Positions 21,785-32,805 of a DNA stretch of 64,000 nucleotides are shown piece by piece (positions within the stretch are counted from its first letter, which is position 1; each line of letters begins with the position of its first letter). Position numbers and translations under genes: made by a program. Under the pieces are notes generated by a model that was not told the DNA's origin, did no database searches, and saw nothing but the letters and a program-made list of their open reading frames with translations. Origin of the DNA: Luidia sarsii (lineage: Eukaryota > Echinodermata > Asteroidea > Paxillosida > Luidiidae); assembly GCA_949987565.1 (NCBI GenBank), contig OX465103.1, positions 5,742,761 to 5,806,760 of the forward strand, in the 5' to 3' direction.

Positions 21785-21890
21785 CCGCGGAACATGACGT
21801 CATATTGCATATTCATTACTCGTTTTAGTTGACGTCACATCTTGCATATTCATCACTCGTTCTACTGACGGTCCTTGTTATGCTACCCCT
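21785..21890. promoter_or_regulatory. CRE/POU-type promoter module, tandemly duplicated
   Basis: Two imperfect 36-bp repeats (about 21793-21826 and 21829-21863). Each has TGACGTCA, a perfect CRE (CREB/ATF site), followed by TTGCATATTCAT, similar to the palindromic POU (MORE, ATGCATATGCAT) site, then ACTCGTT. The second copy continues CTACTGACGG and TTATGCTACC. The region lies between candidate start codons on both strands. Function is inferred from motifs only. Confidence 0.5.
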
Positions 21891-21906
21891 TCGCTCACGT
21901 TGAAAA

Positions 21907-22110
21907 ATGGCGAGCAGTATTCCGCCAGGTGCATCATGGGTAGGACTAAGGAAGAGAGGAGGTCCAGTCTACGGTGGCCCATTAAGGACATTGCTGTGGG
22001 GCCAGTTTGGAGAGACTGGGCCTCCGTACCAAAACAAAATCGCAAACATGCAAATAACCCTCGATCAATTCTCATTAAGCGTATTTAAAATAAAAAAAAA
22101 TAAAAAATAA
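21907..22110 (+). CDS. Candidate start of an unidentified plus-strand gene
   Basis: An ATG (MASSIPPGASWVGLRKRGG) lies 17 bp downstream of the CRE/POU promoter module and opens a 67-codon frame. A donor GG|GTAGGA at 21939/21940 would end a short first exon after MASSIPPGASW. I recognise no family and no downstream exon. The support is only the promoter-like context and the GCG codon after ATG, so this is a weak call. Confidence 0.22.
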   Translation: MASSIPPGASWVGLRKRGGPVYGGPLRTLLWGQFGETGPPYQNKIANMQITLDQFSLSVFKIKKNKK

Positions 22111-22459
22111 AAAACAAGAGAAAAAGCTAAAAGCAACTTTCCCCCCGACTATTTCGATTTTTCTGTCGTGATTGAGATCCCCCCATAAATTGCACAAGGA
22201 AAATGACTGATAAATTTGTTGAATTTGGTCTAAAAACTGCCACCTGAGTTCCAAGCCTTAAATTATGAGTGACCCATAGTCAACCATGATTCAACTTTAT
22301 TTTTTTTCCCGTCGAGGGGTCAAATAATTTACTTCCCAACTTCTGAAACATCGCTCTCATCACAACCTATTCTAGTTTCAGATACAACATACATACATAG
22401 TACATGTACATGTACAGTATAAGCTACATGTAGTGGAGTACCAGTATTGTTTTTGGAAT

Positions 22460-22792
22460 CACAAAATAGTAGGATAATAGGTTTGCGGAGACACCATGTA
22501 AATTCTCTTTTGTAAGTGTGGTTCTGAAAAGAACCGGAGGAACTAGACGTTTCGAACAGTATACTCTGCTCGTCTTCAGGAGAATGCTGGATTCCAACTG
22601 GGAGTGGGGCTTATGTAGTGTGGAGGGGGAACCTGGTGAGGGGATTAGCTCAGTAAAGGGTGAAGGCAGGAACTGTAAAGGTGGGAACAAGGGATGCTGC
22701 ACAAAAGAGAATTTACATGGTGTCTCCGCAAACCTATTTATCCTGATATTCTCACCATGCAAACCTTCAAATCTCATTTCACAAAATAGTAG
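22460..22792 (+). mobile_element. Family B hairpin element with 13-bp target duplication
   Basis: Exact CACAAAATAGTAG at 22460-22472 and 22780-22792 flanks 307 bp. The inverted ends are GGTTTGCGGAGACACCATGT and its complement. The 3' extension is CTCACCATGCAAACCTTCAA plus ATCTCATTT. Inside, the minus strand shows CTGAAGA (22579-22573), a 7-bp stem and AAACGTC. Confidence 0.9.
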
Positions 22793-22799
22793 ATGCAGT

Positions 22800-24000
22800 G
22801 TTTTTGTCCAACAGTCTTGTAGATCAAAGGAAAGGAAAAAATGACTTGGAACGTTTTACATGATGAAGTGAAGTGAAGTCTCTATTTTCTGTTTTCAAAT
22901 TGATTTTTGAGTAAAACATGTTTGTAGTGACATCATTCTTCTGTAAGTTCCCAACCAACTGAGGAATTCTTTTCAGCTCCACACACAAGCATGAAGAGCT
23001 TATTTTGTACATTGTGCCGCTGCAATTAATGACTTGCTGTCTTCACCATGTACACCCCTAATTCTCATCTAATCGTTTTCATATCTTTTTTTATTGGATA
23101 TTTTCCAACCAATAGTGTTTTGTCTATTTCACACATGATGCCTTAGAAACTGCACAAACATTCATCTACAAAGGAAAATTATAAGACACATGTAAAATAA
23201 ACAAATAAAAACTGGATAATTTTAGACCATCTCAACTGCATTTATCTTCATCTGTGCTTTTATTTATTCATTATTGGTTTCATGATTCCTTGTAATTTAG
23301 ACAAGTGTGGAAACTTGATTGCGTTATTTACAATCATAATCTTTAAATTACAGTCTTATTATCAATGTGGTAGTTAATACACATGGTTGACGCCATGTAC
23401 ATATTCCTACGCTGTCTTCAAAACCTGACCAAGCCAGAGACGTAAAATCCTCACCAAGCTGGTGAAAGAGGAAAACGGTTTTACAAAGGGACGGTTTTAC
23501 ACTCGGATTAAAGAAACAAAATCATGAAGAAAATCCAAGTCAAATCAACCCGTTGTTTTGAACAGTGTTGCATATCCTTGTTTAACTACACAGGGCGACA
23601 CATGCAGTAGATGCCATTAAATGCATGACCAAAACCCAACCTTTAAAAGATTGGGGTTACAGTTGCACACACGACCAAAACAAAACCCACCCCCCTTAAA
23701 AAACAACAACCCACAGCGGACAAGTTTGAACCGGTAACCGTGTACAATTGGAATAGCAATTTGTCTGTTGTACACCGACGGTCTACCATCTAAGCAGCAT
23801 CCAAGTTTCTTCCTTTTAAAAATAACTTTTGGATACCTTTACAAAAGCACAACGTGATCCCTAGCTACAGGCTTTGTCCTTGGTATCTCACAGCTGCCAA
23901 AAAAAACCAGTTACATTTTCCTTTTCTTATTTTCTGTTCGGCCGAAGCACTGTTCTTTCATCAAAATAGACCAGCCTCAGAACTGTATGTTTATCCCTTT
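22800..24000. other. AT-rich, no gene; one tRNA-like SINE relic
   Basis: At 23720-23805 the minus strand reads GCTTAGATGGTAGACC and GGTTACCGGTTCAAACTTG, a degenerate Pol III A/B box pair. Otherwise nothing was recognised. Confidence 0.4.
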
Positions 24001-24039
24001 TCTTAAATTGGTGTCAGAAACCAAGCTAACGCCTGAGCA

Positions 24040-24197
24040 ACAGTCTGAGCCAGAGCCCAAACATGGGCTACAGTCTGAGCCTGATCCCAAGCCCTAGCCT
24101 GAGCCCAAGCCTGAGCCCGAGCCCAAGCCCAAGCCTGAGCCCAAGCCTGAGCCCGAGCCTGAGCCCGAGCCCAAGCCCGAGCCCAAGCCTGAGCCCA

Positions 24198-24241
<44 letters not shown>

Positions 24242-24560
24242 TCCAAGCCTGAGCCCAAGCCTGAGCCCAAGCCCGAGCCCAAGCCCGAGCCCAAGCACTA
24301 GCCTGAGCCCAAGCCTGAGCCCAAGCCTGAGCCCAAGCCTGAGCCCGAGCCCAAGCCCAAGCCCGAGTCCAAGCCCGAGTCCAAGCCTGAGCCCAAGCCC
24401 AAGCCCAAGCCCGAGCCTGAGCACTAGCCTGAGCCCAAGCCTGAGCCCATGCCTGAGCCCAAGCCTGAGCCCAAGCCCGAGCCCAAGCCTGAGCCCAAGC
24501 CTGAGCCCAAGCCCGAGCCCAAGCCTGAGCCAAAGCCTGAGCCCAAGCCCGAGTCAGACC
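24040..24560. repeat. Hexamer/dodecamer array (GAGCCC AAGCCT)n
   Basis: About 500 bp of interleaved GAGCCC, AAGCCC, GAGCCT and AAGCCT. Period 6 keeps all frames open on both strands ([16 protein letters not shown] and LGLGLGL). The 258- and 209-codon frames are artefacts. Confidence 0.95.
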
Positions 24561-24869
24561 CCGAATCCACAGCAAAGCCCCAATGTCAAAGAGTTGCTTA
24601 AGTACAGAAATATATTGACGCACCCCAAAAATATCCCGCTTGATGAAAACCAATTTGTCAACCAATGGCAGCTTTGCATTTGTGCCAAGTAGAACAGAAG
24701 TTAGCGATAATAACTTTGTCCTCAGCAAAAAGCGTCGCATGAGAGTGTGATTGAGTCTAAAGCGCTGAAGACTTTTCATGCTGGTTTGTGTGTGTGTGGG
24801 TGCATATTAAGCAACTTTATGAAATTGAAGTTTATGAAGTTTAAACTGATATGCCAAAATGATATTCTG

Positions 24870-24950
24870 TCAAATGTCACTTTCCATTGAGGTCACACTA
24901 ATTTCCTTAGCACTGGTTCATGCTCCTTCAGTGATACATGTAGTATATGT
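24870..24950 (+). repeat. Dispersed repeat shared with 31690-31755
   Basis: GAGGTCACACTAATTTCCTT, AGCACTGGTTCATGCTCCT matches GAGGTCACACTCGTTTCCTT, AGCACTGGTTCACACTCCT at 31.7 kb. Its nature is unknown. Confidence 0.6.
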
Positions 24951-26050
24951 GGGGGGTATAAATACCAAGAATAAGTGCTCCTTGTCCAGACCTGAATTTT
25001 TGGGCTTTGTTCTACATCTTTTCTCATTTTCAGAGGGAGTACCGGTATGTTTATTTTGTCTTCTATCAAATACACCACAAGAGGGCGCTTTCTTTAATTG
25101 CAGCACAACCATTATGAGAATACCCGATACTAGCAATACACATCCACACACTGATCATTCGCGTTGTTTCCTTTTTACCGAGTGGAGAATGCAACACCAC
25201 ATGCACACAAAAAAACAACCTTATTCCCCACCCCCTAGTTTTTTTTAGCTTGGTACACCTAATGCATATTCATCAAATGCAGGTGGAGTTTCGTCTTGCT
25301 GTCTTGGTGCCAGTCACTTACAGCTGCAGAGGATTGACTTATAAAAACCTTTTCACACTACACAGCCATTTCCAGGGAATTTCATTCCCTGAGAATTTTC
25401 CAGGAGAATTATAACCTTCATCAATAATCCTCATTACATTTTTTCAACTCTTGGGACTCATGTGGTTTTTTTTTCTTGGGGGGAGGACACTCAGCGGATG
25501 CATATGACTGATCTTTTCTTTGAAAATGAATGATTATGAAGTGGAACATTTGTGGTGGGTATAGCAATGTCTCTACGGGTTGGGAAGAGCATTGTCCTGA
25601 TGCATTGAGTTACCGGCTATTCTCACAGCCATACTCAACAAAGATGACTTTATAATTATCCACATTGCCAGCACACATTTCCCACATTGTGAAGCCACCA
25701 AGTGATCACCATGAAACAATTGACTGATATTTCACAGGATTGAGCAGCAATTCGGTTGACCGTAGTGCACAATCTCGTAGCTGGCCATCTCCCCCTCTGA
25801 TTCACAATTTGTGGTCATTTCTTGAACAATACAAATATCTCTGGGGCTTGTGCTCTGACAATAGCTCTTGAAAAAGGCTGGCAAGGTTTCAATTTCCCGT
25901 GAGACTGTTGCGCAAAAAGGCCTTTATTGATGCAAGAGTTCCTCCCACTGAACCATTACACAGAGAAAGAGTGCTCAAAGAGATCAAGCATCCAAATACA
26001 TCTTTCAGTTAGCTCAATTACAGACCTACCCCATCGGTACTTTCAAATTT
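24951..26050. other. No gene seen
   Basis: Contains one AATGCATATTCATCA site at 25261-25275, like the POU-type site of the promoter modules. No exon with support. Confidence 0.4.
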
Positions 26051-26059
26051 TACACAATT

Positions 26060-26300
26060 TTCCAAAACCCAACTTAGGCTTCGGCTCCAGATTGGCCTCT
26101 GTCTTCAAAACCCCTCAGAGAGACAGGGTTAGGGGTTGAAGTTGAAGCTTGTGAGTCTTATTCATTTATCTTCCCAAAGCCTACAGCAGAAGGCCTCCCA
26201 TTTTCACGGCTGGCTCTTTAAAGGGATGAAAGAAATGGAGAAAAAAAAAACCTCCGTCTTTGCCGGGCTTTGGAAAAAGTCTCAGGCCGTCTTTATCTAT
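26060..26300 (+). repeat. About 230-bp dispersed repeat, copy 1
   Basis: TTAGGCTTCGGCTCCAGATT ... CCAAAGCCTACAGCAGAAGG ... GGGATGAAAGAAATGGAG ... GCCGGGCTTTGGAAAAAG. It is related to copies at 27880-28110, 28858-29085 and 29400-29590. Confidence 0.5.
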
Positions 26301-26804
26301 AGCACCCACCTCTTTCCAATTTTCCCCACAAAACTTCAGTTACATGTTCTCTCGGGGGGGGGGGGGGGGGGAGGGGTGGATTAAAAAAAAAGAGAAAAAA
26401 AAGAGAGAAGCATTTGTGTAAACTGGCATATTTCATAACATCTCCCTCACCATACAATCGACTTAAGCACTTATTTACTTAACATTTTGTCTGTTTTGTT
26501 TTTACATTTAAATATGTATCAATACAATAATTATTTTATGTACAGTACATTGTAATAACAGTATTAAGTGGTTGTTTTTTTTACTTTCTTAAATGTTACA
26601 ATGAAAGGAAGGCATCAGTGGTTGGTTTAAAACATGTAACAAGGGTGCATGAGGCCGTGTGGGAAGTACGTTCACTCTTCGTACAAGCATTGGATGGCCT
26701 TACTGCCCAATGTGCGCTGCACAATTGCCACAAACCGCCATGTTGGTCATCCGAATTGGCTGCTCCACACTGGCTACACTATCTATCATTGAATGAGCGA
26801 ATGG

Positions 26805-27245
26805 TGCACCCTGGTGGACCCTCCCTGTATCGGGAGTGGTAAGATGGCCGACAGAGGCTTCAGGCTGGCAAAACACATTGTATAGGGAATGCTATTAGAT
26901 GGCAGACAATTGGTTTCTTGCCATCAAATCCTACCATACACGGACTGCTAATATAGTGGACAATGGCTTCGCGTTAGCAAACCCTATTGAAAGATGGTGG
27001 ACGACAGCTTCTTACCAGCACACCCAATTGTATTAGGAGTGGTAAAAATGGCCGACGATGGATTCAGGCTGCCAAACCCTCCTATATATGGAGTGCTAAG
27101 AATGGCAAAGACCGACACCAGACTGGCAAACCATTCGGCTGTTTCAGGAGTGCCATGTGTTTCATGGAGAAAAGTGGCTTCAGGCTGACAGACCCTTTTG
27201 CAGTGGGAGTGCCAATATGGCCGACGGTGGCTTCAACTCAAAAAC
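26805..27245 (+). repeat. About 56-bp degenerate tandem repeat with ATGGCCGAC cores
   Basis: Seven to eight diverged units of GGAGTG-TAAGATGGCCGAC-GATGGCTTCAGGCTGGCAAACCC. The AAGATGGCC core resembles a YY1 site and recurs with substitutions. Confidence 0.6.
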
Positions 27246-27879
27246 AACCGTTCCATTCTAGTCAGCAAACCTCCAAAATAAACCATGTACATGTATTTGC
27301 TTCGCCACACACACATTGGGCAATTTCCACATTGGAAAACACACACAAAATATTTTACAGACAATGGCTGACACTCAAAAGTGACAATAGCATCGGAGTC
27401 ACATGAGGGTGGGTTGGTTCAAACTCTCAAAGAATCAGTTGTAAATAAGTTAAAATTAAATACTATTTTAAAAAAAGAAGAACCCAGGGTATATATAAAA
27501 AAACTAAAACAAAATTTGGACCAGTACAACAACTAATACACTAGGTTACAGTAGGCTATCCCTATCAAATAGCATTATTTTCTCAACAGCATTTTTCATT
27601 CAGAGTGTTAATGGTCAACCACTGCCCTAAATATACCTCATGTGCGTGACCTCTTTCTGAGAAGACTCCACGGAAAACACCAAGAAGAACATCAACATCA
27701 ACAACAAAAACCATGACAACTGTGGGGATGTTGGCCAAAAAAGGAAAAGTACAGAGAACAACAATGATGAACAGAAATTGCCTTGAACGGGATACTATTC
27801 CGCACATGGTGCTATAAATCTGCGATTACTGACGTGATAGTATTCAAATGAATCTTTGGCCTTTTTCTTAGATTAAAAC

Positions 27880-28110
27880 CAAGCATAGATTCAGGTTCCT
27901 GCTGTCTCTTTGATCCAGAAGCTGAGAACTGGTTGGAGGTTCATAATTGAGGAAGTTTTTTTGGTCCTCTCCAAAACCAAAGCAAAGGGCCCCATCTTTT
28001 CACGCCTAATACTAAAACTTTTCATACCTAAGAAAATGGAGACAATCAGGAGCCTCAGCCTCAGCCTCAAGCCAGGTTTTGGAAAGGGGCCTTTAAAAGA
28101 AATATCGATA
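27880..28110 (+). repeat. About 230-bp dispersed repeat, copy 2
   Basis: AGATTCAGGTTCCTGCTGTC ... CCAGAAGCTGAGAACTGG ... TCTCCAAAACCAAAGC ... AAATGGAGACAATCAGGAGC and CTCAAGCCAGGTTTTGG. It is collinear with copy 4. Confidence 0.6.
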
Positions 28111-28857
28111 CGGTACGTGTATATTTTGGTTATCCTTACTCTACCCCACTGAATATGTGGGGATACAGGAGAACTCCTTTCAGTGAATTTGGTCGGGAGA
28201 TGAGGATGATCTTTCTTAAAGGGCCTCTACAGACTGCAGTATTTGAGCTACACAATAACATCACAATTGATTAAAATAATGGTTTAACTCAAAAATACTT
28301 GTGCACTATGCAATGTTTTGTGCAATACAATAAATAGAGATTTTTTTTTTAAAGGGGGCAAATTAGGGCAACATAAATCATGGGGAAATGACAGGAAGTA
28401 AGAAAATACATTTTTTATGAACATCAAAATCAGATTTTTCACAGACTGAAACAATTTTTCATGTAAACAACCACAATGAACCAATGATGTCATCTATTAA
28501 ACAGCCAATGCATAGATTTGCGTAACGTTTTCGTGATTTTTTGTTTATCCCTGAAGACCCCCCTAACACAACAAGACACTTTCAACATGACCACATCTGT
28601 GCACATTTTACCATCCACTTTTGGACATTATTCAACATTAGTTGTTTTACTTTGTGCATGACTACGGGGTGCCTGACATCCCAAAGTGGGACAAACTGAA
28701 GGTGAGAATGACGGCCTTTCATTTTACGAAAACAAAATTGAGGGAAGACAGCCCCCTAAAATGAGAATTCTTCTTTGGGGGGTGGGGGCCAATAGACACA
28801 AACAAATATAATAATTGCCCGGGCCTTCCGCCCCCCCAGAAAAAAAAAAACCTGGCA

Positions 28858-29090
28858 TGGGATCAGGCTCAAGCTTGGTCTCTGCAATCCATTAAGCTGA
28901 CAGCACAGGTTGGACTTATTTGTTGACGTTGACGCTTGGGAAGTGTCTTCCGAGACGGACAGGAATCTTCAAAAAGCGAAAGGAAAGGTCTCCTGTCTTC
29001 ATGCCTTAAATTTTGAAATGGACGAAAAGAACGGGGACAAAGCCGGAGCCTGGGCCTAAGCCGGGTTTTGGAAGAGGGCCCAATATACCA
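28858..29090 (+). repeat. About 230-bp dispersed repeat, copy 3
   Basis: GGATCAGGCTCAAGCTTGGT, CTCTGCAATCCATTAAGCTG ... AAAGCCGGAGCCTGGGCC and TAAGCCGGGTTTTGGAAG. The 21-bp array starts immediately after it. Confidence 0.65.
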
Positions 29091-29094
29091 GCGG

Positions 29095-29199
29095 CCACCA
29101 AAAACTGTTGCCTGGCCACCAAAAACTGTTGCCTGGCCACCAAAAACTGTTGCCTGGCCACCAAAAACTGTTGCCTGGCCACCAAAAACTGTTGGCTGG
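29095..29199 (+). repeat. 21-bp tandem array, five copies
   Basis: Five nearly identical units of CCACCAAAAACTGTTGCCTG G; the last has GGCTGG. The period is a multiple of three, so open frames (KNCCLAT, KTVAWPP) are artefacts. Confidence 0.95.
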
Positions 29200-29394
29200 C
29201 CACCTGATTCTGTCAATGGCAGTACAGCCAACACTGCAGCACAAGTATTAAACAAAAATGTTTTAAATTTCTTGCTTCCAACAAAAAGGAAAAATTCATT
29301 GCACAGCCTGATTTTTCGTTCTTTCTCTAAAACAACTAAAAAGTTGGTCAGCTTGAGATGAAAAACATTGCTCTGAATGCAAGAGTCTCATACT

Positions 29395-29600
29395 TTAGGG
29401 CCTCTTTTTTCACGACTAGGCTTAGGCACCGTCTCTATTATCCAAAAGCTGAAAGCACAGTGGAAGCTTTGTGGAGTATCTTCTCCAAAGCCAAAGGGCG
29501 TTCCTGTTTTCATGCCTTGCTCTTTCAGATGGATGAACGAAATGGAGACAAAGACTGAGCCCCAAGCCGGGTTTTGGATCAGGCCCTGGCCCATCGTGTG
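29395..29600 (+). repeat. About 230-bp dispersed repeat, copy 4
   Basis: GGCTTAGGCACCGTCTCTAT, TATCCAAAAGCTGAAAGCAC ... GAAATGGAGACAAAGACTGA and CAAGCCGGGTTTTGGATC. Confidence 0.65.
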
Positions 29601-29899
29601 ATACAGAAACTGTTGCCAAACTGGCTTCAATAACCCAAACTCGGAGAGATCTCCCAAGAGTCTAATACTTCCTCTCCTGGCAGGGCCTTTCAGATCGACA
29701 AAGAATGACACATGAGGTCTTCTAAACACGCCTGCCATGCGGTTCAACAATGGGTTATTGGGATTGGGACAGACATTGGGAACTGGTGGGTAAATGAATA
29801 GCCTGATCCAGTGGTTTGTTAAAATAAAACGATGGAAATTTTTTTTTTTTAAGAAAAAGAAACGCATGGAAGTCATTGATCAGACAACTAAAAAGGTAT

Positions 29900-32800
29900 A
29901 AAAACCAAAATAAAAATTTGAGGTGGTTTTACAAGCGTAGAAAGGAAAGAAAAAACGCATAGGCGCAAAGGAATTGTGTAAAAGAAGTCATAAAAAGCAA
30001 TTGGCGTAAGTTATAAAATAGGCAAATGATAACATTTGGTGCACAGTTGCTGTTGGGCACTCAGTGGGCGCACAATAGTATTAAGGCAAGTGATTTCCCT
30101 TGAGAGAAGCATTCTGATTGGCTTGCTTCATTGGCAGCACTGGGGCCCAGAAACAAGTTATAACATGCCTCCTGACAGAATAAGAGAAGCTTTCTGATTG
30201 GTTGCGTTCAGTGGATGCTCCAATCTCATTGGTAAACTGAGTAAGTTCTATGTTTTTCCACATCTGACACTTGACAGTTTCCGTTAAAAATGATTTTATC
30301 AACATCCCTTCTCCCTTCCCTAAAAAAAGGGTATACGAGGGAACTGAACCCAAGACAGATTCACATCGCAGACAAAGGCCCAATAGGGTGAGGCAATGGG
30401 TACTGTGCATACATACATGTAAGTCTAGTTCCCTGCCACTTTCAAATAGAGGCATACCACTGTCCAGCATGTCTGCCAGTCATCCTGGGAGTGGGGGCCA
30501 GACTGCAAATTGAAAACTAATCAGTTTTGGGTCAGGGCCATCCAAAATGCATCAGGGGCCAATTTCATGGAGCTGCTAAAGCGTCAAAATCTGTTCACCA
30601 TGAAAAGTCTTCCTTTGTGTCAGCAGGATTACAGACCAAATTGTTTAGTGAGGTTAGTTGCTTTGGACTTGTATTCCACCCTCCTTTTCCATGTTTGACA
30701 CAAAAGTGAAATTTGAGTCGGCGAGCTGGTCTTATGAATCATGACATCTTGCGCTTAACCAGATTTTGGTGTTTAAGGCTCCAAGAGTTTGGGCCTCTTT
30801 AAAAAACCTCTGGTGCCTTCCAGAATATCACAACCAATGCATAGCATGACTCGATTCAAACAGAAAGTGTTGTGACACACCAAAGCCACATGTTCGACAT
30901 AGAAACCGGTGAACCCAATCTGCCAGAATTATGCACACCACTTGATTCTTAAGCGCTGCAGCATTCAGACGGAGCCGCAGGATTGGGAAGGCGGAAACGT
31001 TCCCGGGAGAACACAAATCAATTGCAGAGTTAGTCTGGAGTACAGGCCCTGCGGACCAGACCGAACACAAAGTCATATCTAAAAAGTCACAGCTCCACTT
31101 TCTCAGTAGCTGGTGCTGCACATTATCTCAAATTTGAATGGGCTCGAGAGGAGAGTAAGGCCTGTGGGAAAAAAAAAATTGGCTTGCTGCTTTACCACTT
31201 GGGCAGGTTCTTACAATGGGGTGTGTGGGTTCCAAGAGCTCTTCCCTGTGGTAAATAGAGCCAGCTTTACCCTAAACAGGCCCTCTGTTTTCAAGTGAAA
31301 GGCCGGGTAGACTCTAGCAAAAGCTGATGGAATGAACCCTGAACCCTGACCCTAATGCCCCTAGGAATACCCAGTGACACTTGGTCATCACGCACATTCA
31401 GTGTGCTGTTACATTAGTGGAGCATTGGTGAACAGTTGGACGCCACTATCCTGAGCAATTCGTCCGTTACAGAACATATGGCACTGGTTTTTGCACACTG
31501 AATGCCTTCACATGGGCTGAGAACCAGTTACAGACTGCTGTATCAAACAATAAATAGAGTTTCATTGCATTCTTTGCCAAGGCAATCTGACATCACTGTT
31601 TGCACCGTATCGGTTGTACATGTAAGATGAGCTTGATAGCTTGTGAGGCTTTGTGAAATACCCCACCCCTCTATCTTCTGTCAAAGACAAGCGTCACTTC
31701 CTGCCGAGGTCACACTCGTTTCCTTAGCACTGGTTCACACTCCTCCTTTCACGGTCCATTCACTTGACTTGTGTGCCGGGTGCATATGATTCCTCCTTGC
31801 TTCCATCACAAACAAGGGTTGGGTGCTTTACAACCGTACATCATGCACGCATACTGGTGAGTATAAACGGACACCGCATCAGTTGCCTTCAGAAGGTTAG
31901 CAGTACTAGCAACCGAAACGTCGCTACCAGAAACATGACATCGCGTGACTCTCATCACCTTTCTCCTTGCCTGTACCACCGCGGTGAACAACCTTTTCAT
32001 TTCAACTGGTGAGTTGTAAGTAAATTTTTTCTGTTTCTCAAACCCTAAATTTGCTGACCAGATGGTTGATGGCAAAGCGTTTACAAAGCGTGAAGCATTC
32101 GCCCTGGCTGTGCCATGTTGACCACGGCGGGACGCTAATGACTTTGACAGCGCATAGCCGCTCACAGTCTGGAACAGAGGGAATGGAGGTCACTGACATC
32201 TCCAATAGTAAAACTCTTGTCTATAAAGTGCACTCACTCACTAAAACACAGACCGCCAATAAGAACTTGTTCAGGCCCCAGGTTCACCATCTCCACTCAT
32301 CATACCTTAAGATCATTTCAATGAGGGTGGTGCCCTATTCGACATAAAATTAGCACCGTATGCTCAGCGCTTTGCAAAACTACCTCCTCGAAAAAAAAAA
32401 AAAAACCAACAAATACAGGCTGCTTTACAATCAAAGAACTTTGAAAAGGGGTTTGCCATCCACTGCAGAGGGGGATGTGGTGGGAGGGAAAGAGGTAGGG
32501 AGTCGAGATGGTCGCCCTTGTACATGTCCTCTCAAGCATCCTTGCATGTGCGACTCGGAAATTTTGACTTCATTTTTTCATTAGCGTTTCTTTCTTTCAT
32601 TCTTTTTTTTTTTTAGAAAAAAAAAAAAGGTCGTCCACGGAGACTCCTCGGCTGCTGAGGGTCACGGCTCACGGAGGTCACTGTCACGTGGTCAGTAGAC
32701 CATGCTTTGACGTCTGCCATGAATGGGACCTGGAGAGAGGGTCGGAGGGAGAGAAGGAAGAGGTCTTAGTTCAGAGAATGTAATCAACTGTATATCTATA
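29900..32800. other. No supportable gene
   Basis: Mixed non-coding sequence. 31690-31755 repeats 24873-24945. 32335-32385 carries the CTCAGCGCTTTGC repeat. At 31905-31935, GCAACCGAAACGTCGC again has a GAAACGTC core. Frames of 97-129 codons on both strands lack splice or family support. Confidence 0.45.
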
Positions 32801-32805
32801 CACTC

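Noticed and set aside
24003..24779. 258-codon Ala/Trp/Gln frame and 209-codon Ser/Pro frame
   Set aside because: Hexamer repeat artefacts; complementary frames are equally open.
30828..31121. Frame resembling a LINE C-terminus (VWASLKNLWCLPEYHNQ)
   Set aside because: Only a few matching positions and an early stop; too weak to call.
31806..32165. 119-codon minus frame and 82-98-codon plus frames
   Set aside because: No splice signals at the ends, no family resemblance, and overlap with a GAAACGTC-type repeat.
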